From Papaver somniferum (Eukaryota; Streptophyta; Magnoliopsida; Ranunculales; Papaveraceae): DNA of 64,000 bases. The DNA lies in NCBI RefSeq assembly GCF_003573695.1, contig NC_039367.1, forward strand, positions 28,172,442-28,236,441, given 5' to 3'. Made by a program: the position numbers and the translations under genes. Shown one piece after another: positions 24,239 through 35,465 of this stretch (within the stretch, counting starts at the first letter, position 1; each line of letters begins with the position of its first letter). A model generated the notes under the pieces. It ran no database searches. It saw only the letters and a program-made list of their open reading frames with translations, and was not told the origin of the DNA.

Positions 24239-24582
24239 AGAAAGGCATTCAATCGTCAACGGTGATGCAAACTTTTCAAAAATTCCAAGTTTTTGGCTTG
24301 ATGTTGTACTGGAAAATGCATTAACATTTATTGTATCGGCTAATATATTATTTTTTAGGATTAAGAAATGTTAAATTTATTTGTTCTTTTTATTTTTTGA
24401 TTCAGATTTCTGAAAATGACCATTTTGGGCTGGTAAATCTCACTAACACTTCAAATACACAAACGGATAAGGGTTTTCAACTTCACTTTTTTTTTTTTCG
24501 AGAAAACCCCTACTTCATCAACAGTGAACTTAAAGTGGAAATCATGGAGAACGGTGATGGAGTGATAGGGATTCAAGGGTAA
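24239..24582 (+). pseudogene. NAP1-like pseudogene, module 1 of copy 3
   Basis: Only the end of the first piece remains (ERHSIVNGDANFSKIPSFWLDVV), since the coiled-coil part was deleted. The second piece (24407-24580) is open: ISENDHFGLVNLTN, a T run in place of the expected LHFxFRENPYF, then NSELKVEIMENGDG. It keeps the CAG acceptor that copy 1 lost. Confidence 0.65.
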
Positions 24583-25840
24583 GTTTTTGTTATGCTAGTT
24601 GGTGGTCTTTTCCTTTTGTTTGTCATTAGATTATTATTTTTTATTTACCGGCCAGATTAGGGTACACAAAAAAGTCTAAAACCTCTTTCTTTGGTTGTAT
24701 TATTTATTTGTGATTTTCGAATTTTTTTTCTCTGGAATTTTTTTTTTACAAAACTTTATTTAACATCTTTTGTTTACCTTTTTGAACACTTTATTTTAAG
24801 TCTTTCAAAAAACTTATTTATTTTTTTCTCCTAATTTTCAATTTTTATAAATGGAATTTTAATTATCCATGTGATTATTGAAATATTCGTCATCATCCTA
24901 AATATAAACAATACCGACTTTAGAGATTTTTATTAATTACACAGTTATGTCTTCTCGAAGGCATAAAGCTAGCCAGGAGGGAATACTAGATAACCACTTC
25001 TTCTTCTTTTGTGATAATCATCATTATGTGACAAAAATACCCTGAAGACACTAGAACAATTATCGGGGTCGTTATCTTAGGACCCTACAATTATTTTTGT
25101 ATTAATTTTAACTAAAATGGATCAAGTGTTTTTCATAATAGTAATCATGGACCATGTTCCTAAATTCTAACCATGACGATTTTTTATAAATTTTTTCCCA
25201 GAATCTTAAGATTGTAAAATTGTGAGGGTCTTGACCATGACGACTTTTCAACATTTGTCATGGTCAACAACAATACCATGCCGAGACCAGGAAAATCATC
25301 ATGTTCGATATCTTAGGACCATGATGACCGTTAAATGAAAAAAAGTTACAAAAAAATAATAAACAAAAATTATAGAAAAACGAAAAAAGTTTTTTCTTTT
25401 TTTTTTAAAAAAACTGATTCTCCTAAGAAAGTAAGACCAATCATAATTAAGTAAGCTTATTCATAATTAAGTAAGGGGAGATTTTCTATTACAAAAAATA
25501 CATGATAAGGGATTCGGAATCTACTTTAGAATGACCGGATTTTGGTTTATTCACTAGCCCCTAATAGTTTTTGTATACCTTTATTCGCCAAAATATTTTT
25601 TATTTATGAATGATGGACTGGCAAAGTAGTTAGGTATGTTCTAGGCGTATATATGATACCTGTAGTTAGTAAGGGGAAAACTCGTTTTTGTATAAAACTA
25701 ATGTTGATTTTGGAGTGTAACCAAGAGTTTAAACATTATTATGCAGTGATAGAATCCAGTGGGAACATAAAAAGAATTCAACCAAAGGGCCTATCCAAAA
25801 CCAATATATACAACCTCCTACACAATTCTTAAGCAAAAAC

Positions 25841-26041
25841 ATGTATTACATCGTTAATGCAGAGAAGAAACCCATAAAGGATATTTCAAGTAAATATAGA
25901 AAATATGACAAGATCGAATATCTGGATAGCTTTTTCAGTCTATTTGATGGAATAAATCTTCTCAATGATGATGTATCTAACCAAGAGTTAAGGAAGCCAA
26001 CAAGGCTGCCACCATATTGGCCATGGAAACCAATGCATTAG
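25841..26041 (+). pseudogene. Small unknown gene, copy 3, truncated
   Basis: It matches 15523-15716 of copy 1 (MYYIVN.EKKP start, KIEYLDSFFSLFDGIN) but a deletion joins the middle of the first exon (..NQEL) directly to the downstream exon sequence. The end of exon 1 and the intron are lost. A solo LTR is inserted just after, at 26046. Confidence 0.55.
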
Positions 26042-26045
26042 CAAA

Positions 26046-27817
26046 TGATAGGTGCCAAATATTGCATTATTCTTTATCATTTTATTGGCACTTATCCCAT
26101 TTTGCATACCATTAATTCTCTTTTAGTAATGAATTCTGTATTTTACTCTCCTCAAGGATAAATACTTAATATTATTTAATTTTGTATTTTTAGGTTCTAA
26201 ATAAAGACTAGATGAGTTGCGGAGCAAAAAGAGCAAAGACACGGGAGAAGGCCGAAAGAAAATCTAGCGGAAAAGAAGTGAAGAATGTGGTATGGAAGAC
26301 TCAAGGATAAAAGTGGGCTTAACAAGGAAGAATTTGTTCTTAAATAATAAGTGGGCTCAGCTTATCCCAAGCCCAAACTCATTTCCCAAACTCAAACCCA
26401 TGTCCCAAGCCTAAACTCTAAGCCCAAACCCTTTTCCTTCTTTAGCCGTCAGATTGGATCCATTACATCATCCAACGGTCGATTCATCACCGTTCATCAA
26501 ACTTTGAAGATCCTGTCTAACATCATAGCACCTAACTCCGATCTAAGCCATCCATTTTGATGTATCACAAATCCAACGGTCCTTACGCACATATTTACAT
26601 CCTGCCGTTCGATTCAATCCAGATGTGACAATCCAACGTCTTCCACTCACTGATCATCAACTTCAGATACATCCGCCCAACACCATAGCATCAAATATCT
26701 ATTCCTCACCAAACATCCCATAACCAAATTCCCATCGACCTCACCTTCTTACCCTCTTCTCTGCAACTCCGTCTCCTCCACCACCAACTCCACTGCCTCC
26801 GCCTCAACCACCACCACACCCCTTCTACGAGCCATCATGGCTCTTCTTAACCAAAACCCATCATTCCCTTACCTCTCTAGACATCTGTTCTAGCAATTTC
26901 AATCCTTTTATTCACTGAAACCCTAGGTTTGAAATTGGTAGAATAGGTGAAGTTGGAGAAGCTATATTAGAGCAGCAATTGGACGAAGAGAGGAAGTAGC
27001 AGCATGGGTCGAAGAAATTGAGTGATTATCAGAGAAGTAGGTGAGTTTAATTTCACTTTTTCAAAAAACCTAATTTCTGTGAGATAGATATTTTGGGGAT
27101 TTTCTTGGAGTAAGTTGTAGACTATAAATTAACCATTGTGGGTATGTAATACATATGCTTGGACTAGCCAAGTCTAAAAACTTATCAATATTCAGTAAAT
27201 TTCACTTTCAATTTGTTGTCCTCTTTTTGAGGATTTCATTTGGTTCATAATTGTTAGTATCATGCTAGGAATCATGTTCATGATGTTCTAAACATAAACA
27301 CTAAGGTGTTGATGAAACCTTAAACTTCTATGCTACTGAATTCATGTATGTTATTGTATCTTGTAGGATCATAATGCTTAAGATAATTAGAAGCAACTAA
27401 GCTTTAGGCCAGCATTGAGTTGAACTTTAAATAGCCAACTAATGCTAGGATTAGAGAACTTTAGTTGTTATTCTCTTTAGCCAACCTTTATGTGCCCTGG
27501 AACAAATGACAAGCTAGAACTTGTCATCACTGTCTGATACCAAAGGGACAAGAACAATGGAAAACTAGGATGCTTTAGTATAGAGTTAGAGGTGAATTCA
27601 AGGCCTTAGTACTCACATTCTCAACTTTTATATCCATGTTTAGTTAGTTTTTGTCATTGCCATTTGAAGAATTAGTTAGGAAAACATCCAAGAAATCTGC
27701 ATTACACCCTCCAAGTCCCTGTGGACACAACCTTTGCTTGCATACTCACTGCAACAGACCCTGTATACTTGCAGGATTAGTTCAACAATAGTTTTAGGTC
27801 TTCTTCTTTAGCTATCA
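26046..27817 (+). mobile_element. Solo LTR of Athila-like element
   Basis: 1772 bp beginning TGATAGGTGCCAAATATTG and ending ..TTTAGCTATCA, so the ends are inverted (TGATAG / CTATCA). Inside are GATGAGTTGCGGAGC, like the LTR at 7301-9195, and CCCTGTGGACACAACC near the end. No primer site or gag follows. Copy 1 of the tandem segment is uninterrupted at this point (ATGCATTAGAAACCTCTATGGG near 15865), which confirms both ends. A 5-bp target duplication is not clear (GCAAA against GCCTC). Confidence 0.85.
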
Positions 27818-28509
27818 GCCTCTATGGGTTATCTTCCCTAGTTATTTATTTGAAACCCTGACAATAGACAGAAATCTTGTTTTGAGCTAGATAGGAAAGG
27901 CTAATCAGAAATCTATTTGATTTCATTTTCGTATCAACAAAATAAAGTTGCCTTATACTGGTTTTAATGCTTCTATGTAAAGAAAGACAATCCGTGATGA
28001 AATCATTCCACGAGCACGGTTCACTAGTAGAGTTGTTCGTGGAGAAGCTACGGGTATTAAATCTTTTAAAAATTTCCAAGTTTTTTGTTTAATTTAACAT
28101 TTCATAGTTTAGCCAATAGCAGAAATTCTGCATATGTTTCTGTTTCTGTTCTTTGCTTAAGATTCCATTGAAAAAGAAACAAAATTTTTTACTCGGAATC
28201 GAACTCTAGCATTGCATATAGTTGTCAAAATCTTGGGGTTTCCCAGTAGAAATTGAATCAAAGGCCCTATTACGCCCAAAAATCATATTCTAGAAAACCA
28301 AAGAAACAAATGTACTTTGATCAGTTATAGTGCATTATAGGCTGGGAAGAGAAAATAATGTAGTCCCGAAGAAAGAAAGAAAGAAAGAAAGGGGAGATAA
28401 AGTAAATAACCCAACTATAATATTGATCATAAATCACTGAATTGATACCACAAAAAAAAAAAAAATTATTTTGGTCTAGAATTTCTAAAGGAACGTAACT
28501 TTTTGAGTT

Positions 28510-29275
28510 ATTAAGATCATTGCCCATACAAATGATTTGATTTTATGTAGACAAATGATGTTTTTCCATGTGTTTTTTGCACTTGTTTAGGGTGGACCGC
28601 GTTGGAATTTTCATTTTGAGATTCATGTTTCCATTAGTAAGTTGTGTATGGTTTTCACGGGAACCTAAATGAGGATAAGCAGAAACACTATTATAATCTT
28701 GCCAGTCCACATGAACATTTCTTTTATCCAGAATAGTAAACCTTGGCTCTGAACGAATATGCCAATGGTCATGGGGTATGATCAAATTAGTTTTCCTCTT
28801 TCAACTTCCTAGCAGCAGTAAAATGTTTATCTTTTATATTTCTTACGATCGGCTCAAATATAGGAAGCTCTTGGTGCTACTGTTGAAAGAGTGGCTCCCT
28901 ATCAATCACACATGAAGACCTCTACGTCAATATTGCAAGGAGAAAACTAGAGGAAGCAAAAAGATTTGGCATCAAAACAGGAAGAACTTAATCAAAGGCC
29001 ATTAGAATGAATGTAAACCGGGTTTCTTTGCTGATGAATTTGAGAACCTTGCTACCTTTCGACCTCACTATTAAGGAACTGGGCCAGAGTCCGGGAACAA
29101 ACAAGTGGTGGCAAATTGGATTCCCTTATGGAAGCTGCAGGTACTGGTGGCACAGTTGCTGGTGTTTCCCTGTTTCTTGGGATGTAGTGCTCCATTTATT
29201 TGAAAAGGCGGCAAGTTATCGGACATGCGGGTTAAGTTTATCTTTTTCTTTCATCTTAACAAGAAAACGATCCAC
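28510..29275 (+). pseudogene. Partial copy of the cysteine-synthase-like gene
   Basis: It matches about 48120-48900 of the gene at 46512-49723: the end of intron 3 (TTTAGGGTGGAC.. onward), exon 4 (GAAGCTCTTGGTGCTACTGTTG.., about 28866-29185) and the start of intron 4. Because intron sequence is included, it arose from DNA, not mRNA. Within exon 4 a segment is missing after AAAACAGGAAG and a T/A change gives stops, so it is not translatable. It ends near 29275, where a Ty1/copia scrap follows. Confidence 0.85.
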
Positions 29276-29336
29276 ATATTAGGAGCTTAGAAACTTTCTT
29301 TATTAGGAGCTTTCAAACTCTCTTGATTCATGTCTA

Positions 29337-29580
29337 ATGAATTGTCACCGGTCTGGATTAAAACAAATACCTCGAGCATGGTACGAAAGACTTACCACTT
29401 CACTTCTTCGAAAACGATTCCCACAAAATGGAGCAGATAAAAATATATTTACCAAATGGAGTGGGAAAGATGTCTTTATTGCTCAAATCTATATGGATGA
29501 CATAATCTATGGATGTACTTCCGAGAAACTTGCTAAATAATTTGAAAGCTCTCTTGACAAGGAATTCGAAATGCGTAAAT
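29337..29580 (+). pseudogene. Ty1/copia reverse transcriptase scrap
   Basis: About 80 codons match the copia RT: GLKQIPRAWYERLTTSLL, then QIYMDDIIYGCTSEKLAK (the YxDD active site) and, after a stop, FESSLDKEFEM. No LTRs are nearby. It is cut off by the end of the LINE at 29583. Confidence 0.85.
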
Positions 29581-29582
29581 TA

Positions 29583-31197
29583 TTATTTTTTTGGTCGATC
29601 AAATAGAAATTTCATTGAAAAAAGGTACTTAAGGGGGTACCTTAACCCATCGATTACAACCGAACAAAAAAAAGGGGAACCGAAAAGGATTCGGCTACCC
29701 AAATAAAAAACCACAAAAAAATAATTTATGACTGAGGCCGGTATAATGAATTCCATAGAGAAATCACCACATTTTCCGTAAGTTTCAATATTTTTGTATT
29801 TGATTCGGCCCAAAAAAACGCTTGCAATTTGATATCTCTAATGAGGCTTGCCAAAGTTTTGTTTTTGTTATCGAAGATTCTTGCATTTCACCCTTTCCAT
29901 ATACACCACCATATAGCAACCGGGATGTTATTCCATATCTAAGTCTTTAGTTTCCCAATTAAACTTCTAAGTCTTCATAGATGTAATGACATTAGGGTCG
30001 TATGACCATCCGAATTGACACCCTTCAACAAAATAGTCTCATATTCTCCGAATTCTCCAACAACCATAAAACAAAAGCATACTTGACTCATCGTCTTCCT
30101 CACAAAAACGACATACACTAGAGACATCCATACCTCTTCGTAAAAGTTTATCCACCGTCATCACTTAATCATGAGAAAGAAGACAAATAAAGAAATTGAT
30201 TTTGTGAGGGTAATCATTACTCCAAACAACATTGGTTGGATAATCCGGCTCACCTTGATCGTCGTTTACTTTAATTCCATCCTTTACCTTATATTGACCA
30301 TGATCACTACCAACCCAAATTCGGGTATCCATAACCCCTTCTTGAATAGAGATGGAAGAAAGAAAATTTGATATCGATAACACTTCACTTGAAATGGTTT
30401 GAGAGTATCCTTGCCTAGACATAAATGTCTACCTTACACCATCTTCCCTAACGTCGTACATACTAGCCACCACAAACTCCTTAGTCCTTGAAGTTTCATA
30501 CGCCAAAGGAAACATATCACACAATCTTCTTTCAACAAGCCAAGAATCTAATACTTTTATTAAAATCTTCAATCTCTTTATAGATATTTAACAACAAGCT
30601 ACCACCTTTCGATCCTTTGGGTTGGAGAGTTTCCCAACCGGTAAATGTTTCGCCAAATTTTTCAACCATTATCTTCCTCCAAAACGCATCTTTCTCTACG
30701 CCAAAGCGCCACCACCATTTTTTTTAACAAAGTCGAGTTCACTTGCTTAGTTATTCTTATACCAAGACCCCCTTTTTGTTTTGGTTTTGAAGACAATTTT
30801 CAACCAATATTTGAATTCATTTCTTATTTTGATCATCCCATAAGAAATTTCTCACAACTCTATCAATTTTCTTAATTATGGAGCAAGGAGCGAGGAAAAT
30901 AAAGAGATTATAAATGGGAAGACTAGCTAAAACGCTTTTGATGAGAGTTGACTTGCCTCCTCTTGCTATTGTTTTTCCATTCCGTGAAGTAACTCTTTTT
31001 CCACAAATTTCCAGTGTTTTACCCCATTTTTGATTGCCTCCTACCTTATCTCCCCATGGGAGGCCAAGATATATGCTAGGATAACTCGCATACTAGCATC
31101 CTAACATGTTAGCATAATTTTCAACTTCGACTCCAAATAAGCTACTTTTAGAGAAATTTATCTTCAAACCCGAAGTTAACTCGAAATAAAGAAGAAG
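29583..31197 (-). mobile_element. LINE (non-LTR retrotransposon), 3' part
   Basis: On the minus strand this continues the LINE fragment at 45346-45815. Visible in order: SGLKINFSKSSLFGV (RT after the active site), the KSTLIKSVLAS-like segment near 30940, WRFGVEKDAFWRKIM near 30700, and the zinc-binding RT-associated domain (zf-RVT) with INFFICLLSHD and a Cys-x2-Cys..His pattern near 30110-30200. An A-rich tail (T run at 29583-29595 on +) marks the 3' end. Frames are broken throughout. It was split from the 5' part by the gypsy insertion. Confidence 0.82.
31193..31197 (+). repeat. Target-site duplication AGAAG (left) of chromovirus
   Basis: AGAAG directly before the LTR end at 31198; the partner is at 45341-45345. 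Both lie in LINE sequence, and joining the flanks across one AGAAG restores the LINE RT order (..RCLL / YFELTSGLKINFS). Confidence 0.8.
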
Positions 31198-31635
31198 TAA
31201 TGTAGTACGTGAAAGGGAAGAAGGCAATACGGAGATTGCAGGTTTTGAGAAAGGAAGAAAAGGATGAGAAACAGAAGAAAAATAGAGTTTAAAATATGAG
31301 AAAGATAGGTTTACTCTTAAAGAGTAGTTTTGATAATAATTCATTATAATAATTCGTCTTACAAGAACTTAATAAGCTTGTTTATATAGGCATGAAAAGA
31401 ACCTATAAAATAGAAAAACTATAAAAGAATAAAAATAAGAAAACTCTAAAAGAAGAAGTTCTAGACTTGTAACACAAGTAAACTAAAGTAAAAGAAAAGA
31501 ATCAACCGTGACAGTTGATACTGCGCAAATGGATCAACTGTGAAAGTTGATACAACATAAAGGGATCATCTATTATTGTTGATACAGAACTATTGGATCA
31601 ACAGGGACAGTTGATCCATTGAATACAGGTAGATG
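31198..31635 (-). repeat. 3' LTR of chromovirus, main part
   Basis: 438 bp nearly identical to 44894-45335, including the array of GATCAAC..GTTGAT units at about 31500-31620. It is cut at 31635/31636 by the composite element; the last 10 bp are at 39899-39908. Confidence 0.88.
31505..31622. repeat. Palindrome array in 3' LTR
   Basis: Four units with 8-bp inverted arms (GGATCAAC..GTTGATCC type) and a 7-base centre, at 32-bp spacing, as in the other LTR at 45194-45312. The third unit here has GATCATC in place of GATCAAC, so one arm is damaged. Confidence 0.8.
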
Positions 31636-33262
31636 TGATGAACACGCAAGTGTGACGTATTTTCACCCATAAATACATTAGTTGGGACTCACTTTATCAC
31701 TAATAAGCTTGTTTGTAGGTGTTTTTGGGAAAATAAACGTTTTTAGAAAGATCGGCTCGAAAAACTGTTAAAGGCACCTTCAAAGGACATTTGCTATTCA
31801 GACTCTCATTGTTGGCTAAGGGGTACCTCAATTACTAAGGGGCATCCAATTGCTAAGGGGCGTTATATTTTCTATTTAAACCTCATGTCTATTCGCACCC
31901 CAGAACAGGATAGGGGCACTCCATCTTCATCTTCGTTTAAAAGAAATTGGCGGGAAAATTTGTTTCAAACAACTAGATTTAGGGTTCGAGTTTCGATTAG
32001 TTCTAGAGAGACTGAATGGCTGAAACTTTTGGGGAAGACTTGTCTTGACCTAACAGAGATGGTATGGGATTTAGAGTCATTTGAATTTGGCTGGATGATC
32101 AGTTTAAAGCGAAACAGGGAAAACAACGAAAGTTATCCTTCAACTGCGAAGATTTCTGGCAAGATTTTGGGAGAGTTTTTGTTGGAATTTCTCTCAGATT
32201 TTTGTTTGATTTGGGCATGTTTTACCAATCAGGGATGGTAATGCGTTTGGTTTTGGTAGAAAAGGGAAGTTACGTGGGTATATCTCATTTATCAAGGTTT
32301 GATATTTACACGGGTTCTTTACACGTATTTTCTATGTGGTTTTCGGTGTTTGAGATGTGTTTAACTCGATCAAGGTATGTGCATAAGTGATTTGGAGAGA
32401 TTTAAGATGGAGTAATCGCGTGAGAAGCTAAATCATGGAAGATATTTTTGTAACTTGCATGAGAATAAAACCAGATATTCTTGATTGATTGCTGGAGATT
32501 TGGGGATTAATAACGAGAGGTTCTTAGGTCCATAGAGTATAAAATAGTTTCTTGGGTCAAAGTGAAGGATATCGAGAGTTGGGGAGAAGAACAGAGGATT
32601 GCAGAGCAGATTTCTATGCTGCTGCAGAGAAGAAGAAGAACATTTGACGCCTACTGACTGTCGCAAAGAACCGTCGTTTATAAACAGTACTCGTAACAGT
32701 CAGTTTGGCACACTTGTTTTGAATTTGCAACAGCTTTTGTAACGTCGACTTCTGTAACGCCGATGCAGCATTGCAAATTCATTGTATTATTAGTTTTCTT
32801 CAATAAAAACACCATTTGGGCTATGAATTATATTTGTGAGTGTGTTTTCATCATGAGAAGCTAAACCCCGACAATGGGTCGATGAAGGAATCCGAACTTC
32901 ATACATGGGTGAATTTATTTTATTTTCTATATGACTTTTGCACTAATTAAAATAGAATTATGGTTTGAATTAATTAGTTATTATTTTATTTGATGGGTCA
33001 TGCTTGCTTAGATGTTTGATATCCGGTGCTTACGATTTATAACTAATATTTTGAGAATCTACCTTGGCAAAAATAAGAGTCGATGTTATTTTATTTATTG
33101 AGCGATAATTGTTGACAATAAATAATTGAGCCTTATGTCATGAATTCGATGTTATCCTAGACCCAGTAACTCTCCCTTTATTATTAAATATTTAAATTTA
33201 ATTTTCACAAGTCTTAGAGTTCGAATCTTATTTAGTACAACAAACAATTGAAAATCATATCA
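31636..33262 (+). repeat. LTR1, 5' copy
   Basis: 1627 bp starting TGATGAACACGCAAGTGTG and ending AAAATCATATCA directly before the primer site. Frames inside (for example from 31885) are shared with the 3' copy but do not resemble any protein I know. Confidence 0.85.
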
Positions 33263-33267
33263 TTTTT

Positions 33268-33284
33268 TGGCGTCGTTGCCGGGG
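33268..33284 (+). other. Primer-binding site, tRNA-Asp type
   Basis: TGGCGTCGTTGCCGGGG, one base from the complement of the plant tRNA-Asp 3' end, five bases after LTR1. It fixes the plus orientation of the composite element. Confidence 0.88.
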
Positions 33285-33559
33285 AGAGGTTGTGGAATAT
33301 TGTAATTGGTATTTTGTGCATAGTTATTATTTTTTGTACATAACTTCTTCTTTTTTTATATATTTAGTTTTAAATCTTTTTACGCAGTATTTGATTTTTT
33401 TCTCAGGTACCTTAGTCTAAAGAGTGGTGATTGGAGTCAACAACAGGCCTAAAGTAAGTACTTGATATTCTCACAAAGCTTTTGCAAGGTGGGTTATTGG
33501 GAAAATTTTACTTTTTATAATGGTTCCCAGTGAGTTGACTTCTTTTATAGCTTTTTGGA

Positions 33560-34509
33560 ATATTACCAAAAGAGCTGAGACATAGGAGTAATTTGATATT
33601 TCACCTGAGGAGTATGCATATGCACCTTCTCATTATCAAGAACCTGCCGAGTGTGTAAATAATGATTGGAATTATTCTCATAGGTATGATCATTCTGGAC
33701 CTTGTGAAGGCTATGATCATTACCAACCTTACCCTGATTATGACACACAATGTATTGATTCCAATTATTATTCACACATTTATTCGTCACAGTATGATAG
33801 AGATGATCAATCTTACTGTGACCCATCTGCATCACAACTATCTTTTCTAGAACGCCTCAATATTGACATTGTCGAACAGACCAAAGTTAATGAGTTATTT
33901 TTTGCTGAGCTGAGTAAAACCCAAGCTTATATTGATCAACTTTCTGAACAAACTGATTTATCGATTGCTCAACTAACGCAGTCGGTAAAAGATCGTGGTC
34001 TTAATGAGGATATAAGTTATAATTTTTCTTATACTCTTGATGTTTATGATGAAACCGCTTTGACTAATGAATCAATATGTATGGAGAATGATGATGAACT
34101 TGATAGTTGTGATCATAGGAATAAAGACATTTTCATACCAAGTGAAGGTGGTGTATTTAGTCCAACTCCTGATCGTGTTAATGATCACTCGCCTATTGAA
34201 AAGGATGATTTTAGGATTGAGGACACCATTCTTTCAGACGGTGTGACATATCAGTGCTTTAACAATGATGCTTATGAAAAATGTGTTAATTCAGAGGAAA
34301 TTGTGGTTAAGTCTAACGACTTAGAGACATTAGACTCTATCTATAAGGTTACTTCTAATCGTCTTTATTGTGATATTCCTATTGATTCCTTGGTTGATGA
34401 TGATTATGATGATGATTTAGTACAAGGATACAAACCCAGTGGAGAAGTTAATACCCCTAGAATTGTTAGCACAATTTTTCAGAAGATTCCTAATTTTGGA
34501 ACTGCGTGA
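33560..34509 (+). CDS. Gag-like reading frame of region X (non-autonomous element)
   Basis: An acidic frame, open from about 33840 in the sense LSFLERLNIDIVEQT..TKVNELFFAELSKTQAYIDQL and running to the stop at 34507. Upstream, from 33560, the codons continue a Y/H/D-rich stretch in the same direction. It has helical, coiled-coil-like parts and an aspartate-rich end (SLVDDDYDDDL). There is no zinc knuckle, protease or RT. Proteins of this kind occur in non-autonomous Tat/Athila relatives; the function is unknown. The ATG at 34060 is internal, so the true start is uncertain. Confidence 0.45.
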
Positions 34510-34980
34510 TTTTCCAGTATTATTAGATTATTTTGCATCTTGTGGCTTCTCTTTGCCTGTGCATGACTCCCAGATTGTTTCAGCTCCCATCTCTAGCGAA
34601 CCCTTTGACTCGGTTATTTTTTGATCAAAACGATACATCCTTTCCAAAAACCAGGTTTGGGGGTAGCTCTTTCCTTTTGATAATCTCTATATCTTTATGT
34701 GCTTCAGCGAAGATTTTAGGTTTTCATCGATTGTATATATTGTTCTCTGGGTTGATCCTCAAATATTCAGGCTGTTGATATATGGAGAATCTTGTTTGTA
34801 TATTCTAGTAGGTATGTCTATTTTCTTATTTTATTTTTATTTGTTTATTTTCGCATATTATTAATTTCCCATCTTCCATTTTACGTTGGATGACTCAATT
34901 ACATTGAGGACAATGTAATGTTCAAGTGTGGGGAAGTGGTTAACTTTTTACTTTTCTTTTTCAGAAATTTTCTTGCAATT

Positions 34981-35420
34981 TATGACCAGCTGTTAAGCGG
35001 GTCTATTGTAGGTTTGCAGGTATATTATGACCAGCTGCAAACCTATAAAATTTTTTTTAAAAAGATGATCAGCTGTGTAGCGGGTCTTAAAAAAATTATT
35101 ATCATTATGATTTTTAGGGTTATGACCAGCTGTGTAGCGGGTCTAAAATAATAATAATAAAAAAAAAGATGATCAGTTGTGTAGCGGGTATTAAAATAAT
35201 TATTATCATTATGATTTTTAGGGTTATGACCAGCTGTGTAGCGGGTCCTATGTATGGTATTTGTCATGACCAGCTGTGTAGCGGGTCTTTTCTATGGTAT
35301 TTTCTATGACCAGCTGTGTAGCGGGTCTTGTGTATGGTATTTCAAATTTTTATTTTATGATCAGCTGTGTAGTGGGTCTAACTATCTCTTATGATATGAC
35401 CAACTATGTAGCGGGTCAAT
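34981..35420 (+). repeat. GACCAGCTGTGTAGCGGG repeats, about ten copies
   Basis: Irregularly spaced (40-50 bp) copies of TATGACCAGCTGTGTAGCGG, some as GATCAGCTG or GACCAACTA, with A/T-rich spacers, just upstream of the GTGGGGATAT tract and LTR2. Each copy centres on CAGCTG, a 6-bp palindrome. Two more copies sit at the same relative place in region Y (38920-38980). Confidence 0.85.
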
Positions 35421-35465
35421 TCTTTGTTTTGCTCGAAAACTAGCAAAATATAAATGTGGGGATAT

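Larger units (their letters stand above)
22759..28500 (+). repeat. NAP1-like tandem segment, copy 3 (interrupted)
   Basis: Third direct copy. A deletion joins material matching 12490 of copy 1 to material matching 13813 (near 24215-24240), with the words TTTTAAGCAGCCTCCCTCACACA on both sides of the join. A solo LTR sits inside it (26046-27817). The copy stops at about 28500, before module 2, where the partial cysteine-synthase-like copy begins. Confidence 0.82.

Noticed and set aside
31885..32390. Frame conserved between two places (also 39277-39528)
   Set aside because: The conservation is that of two LTR1 copies; the 3' copy has a stop, and no domain is seen.
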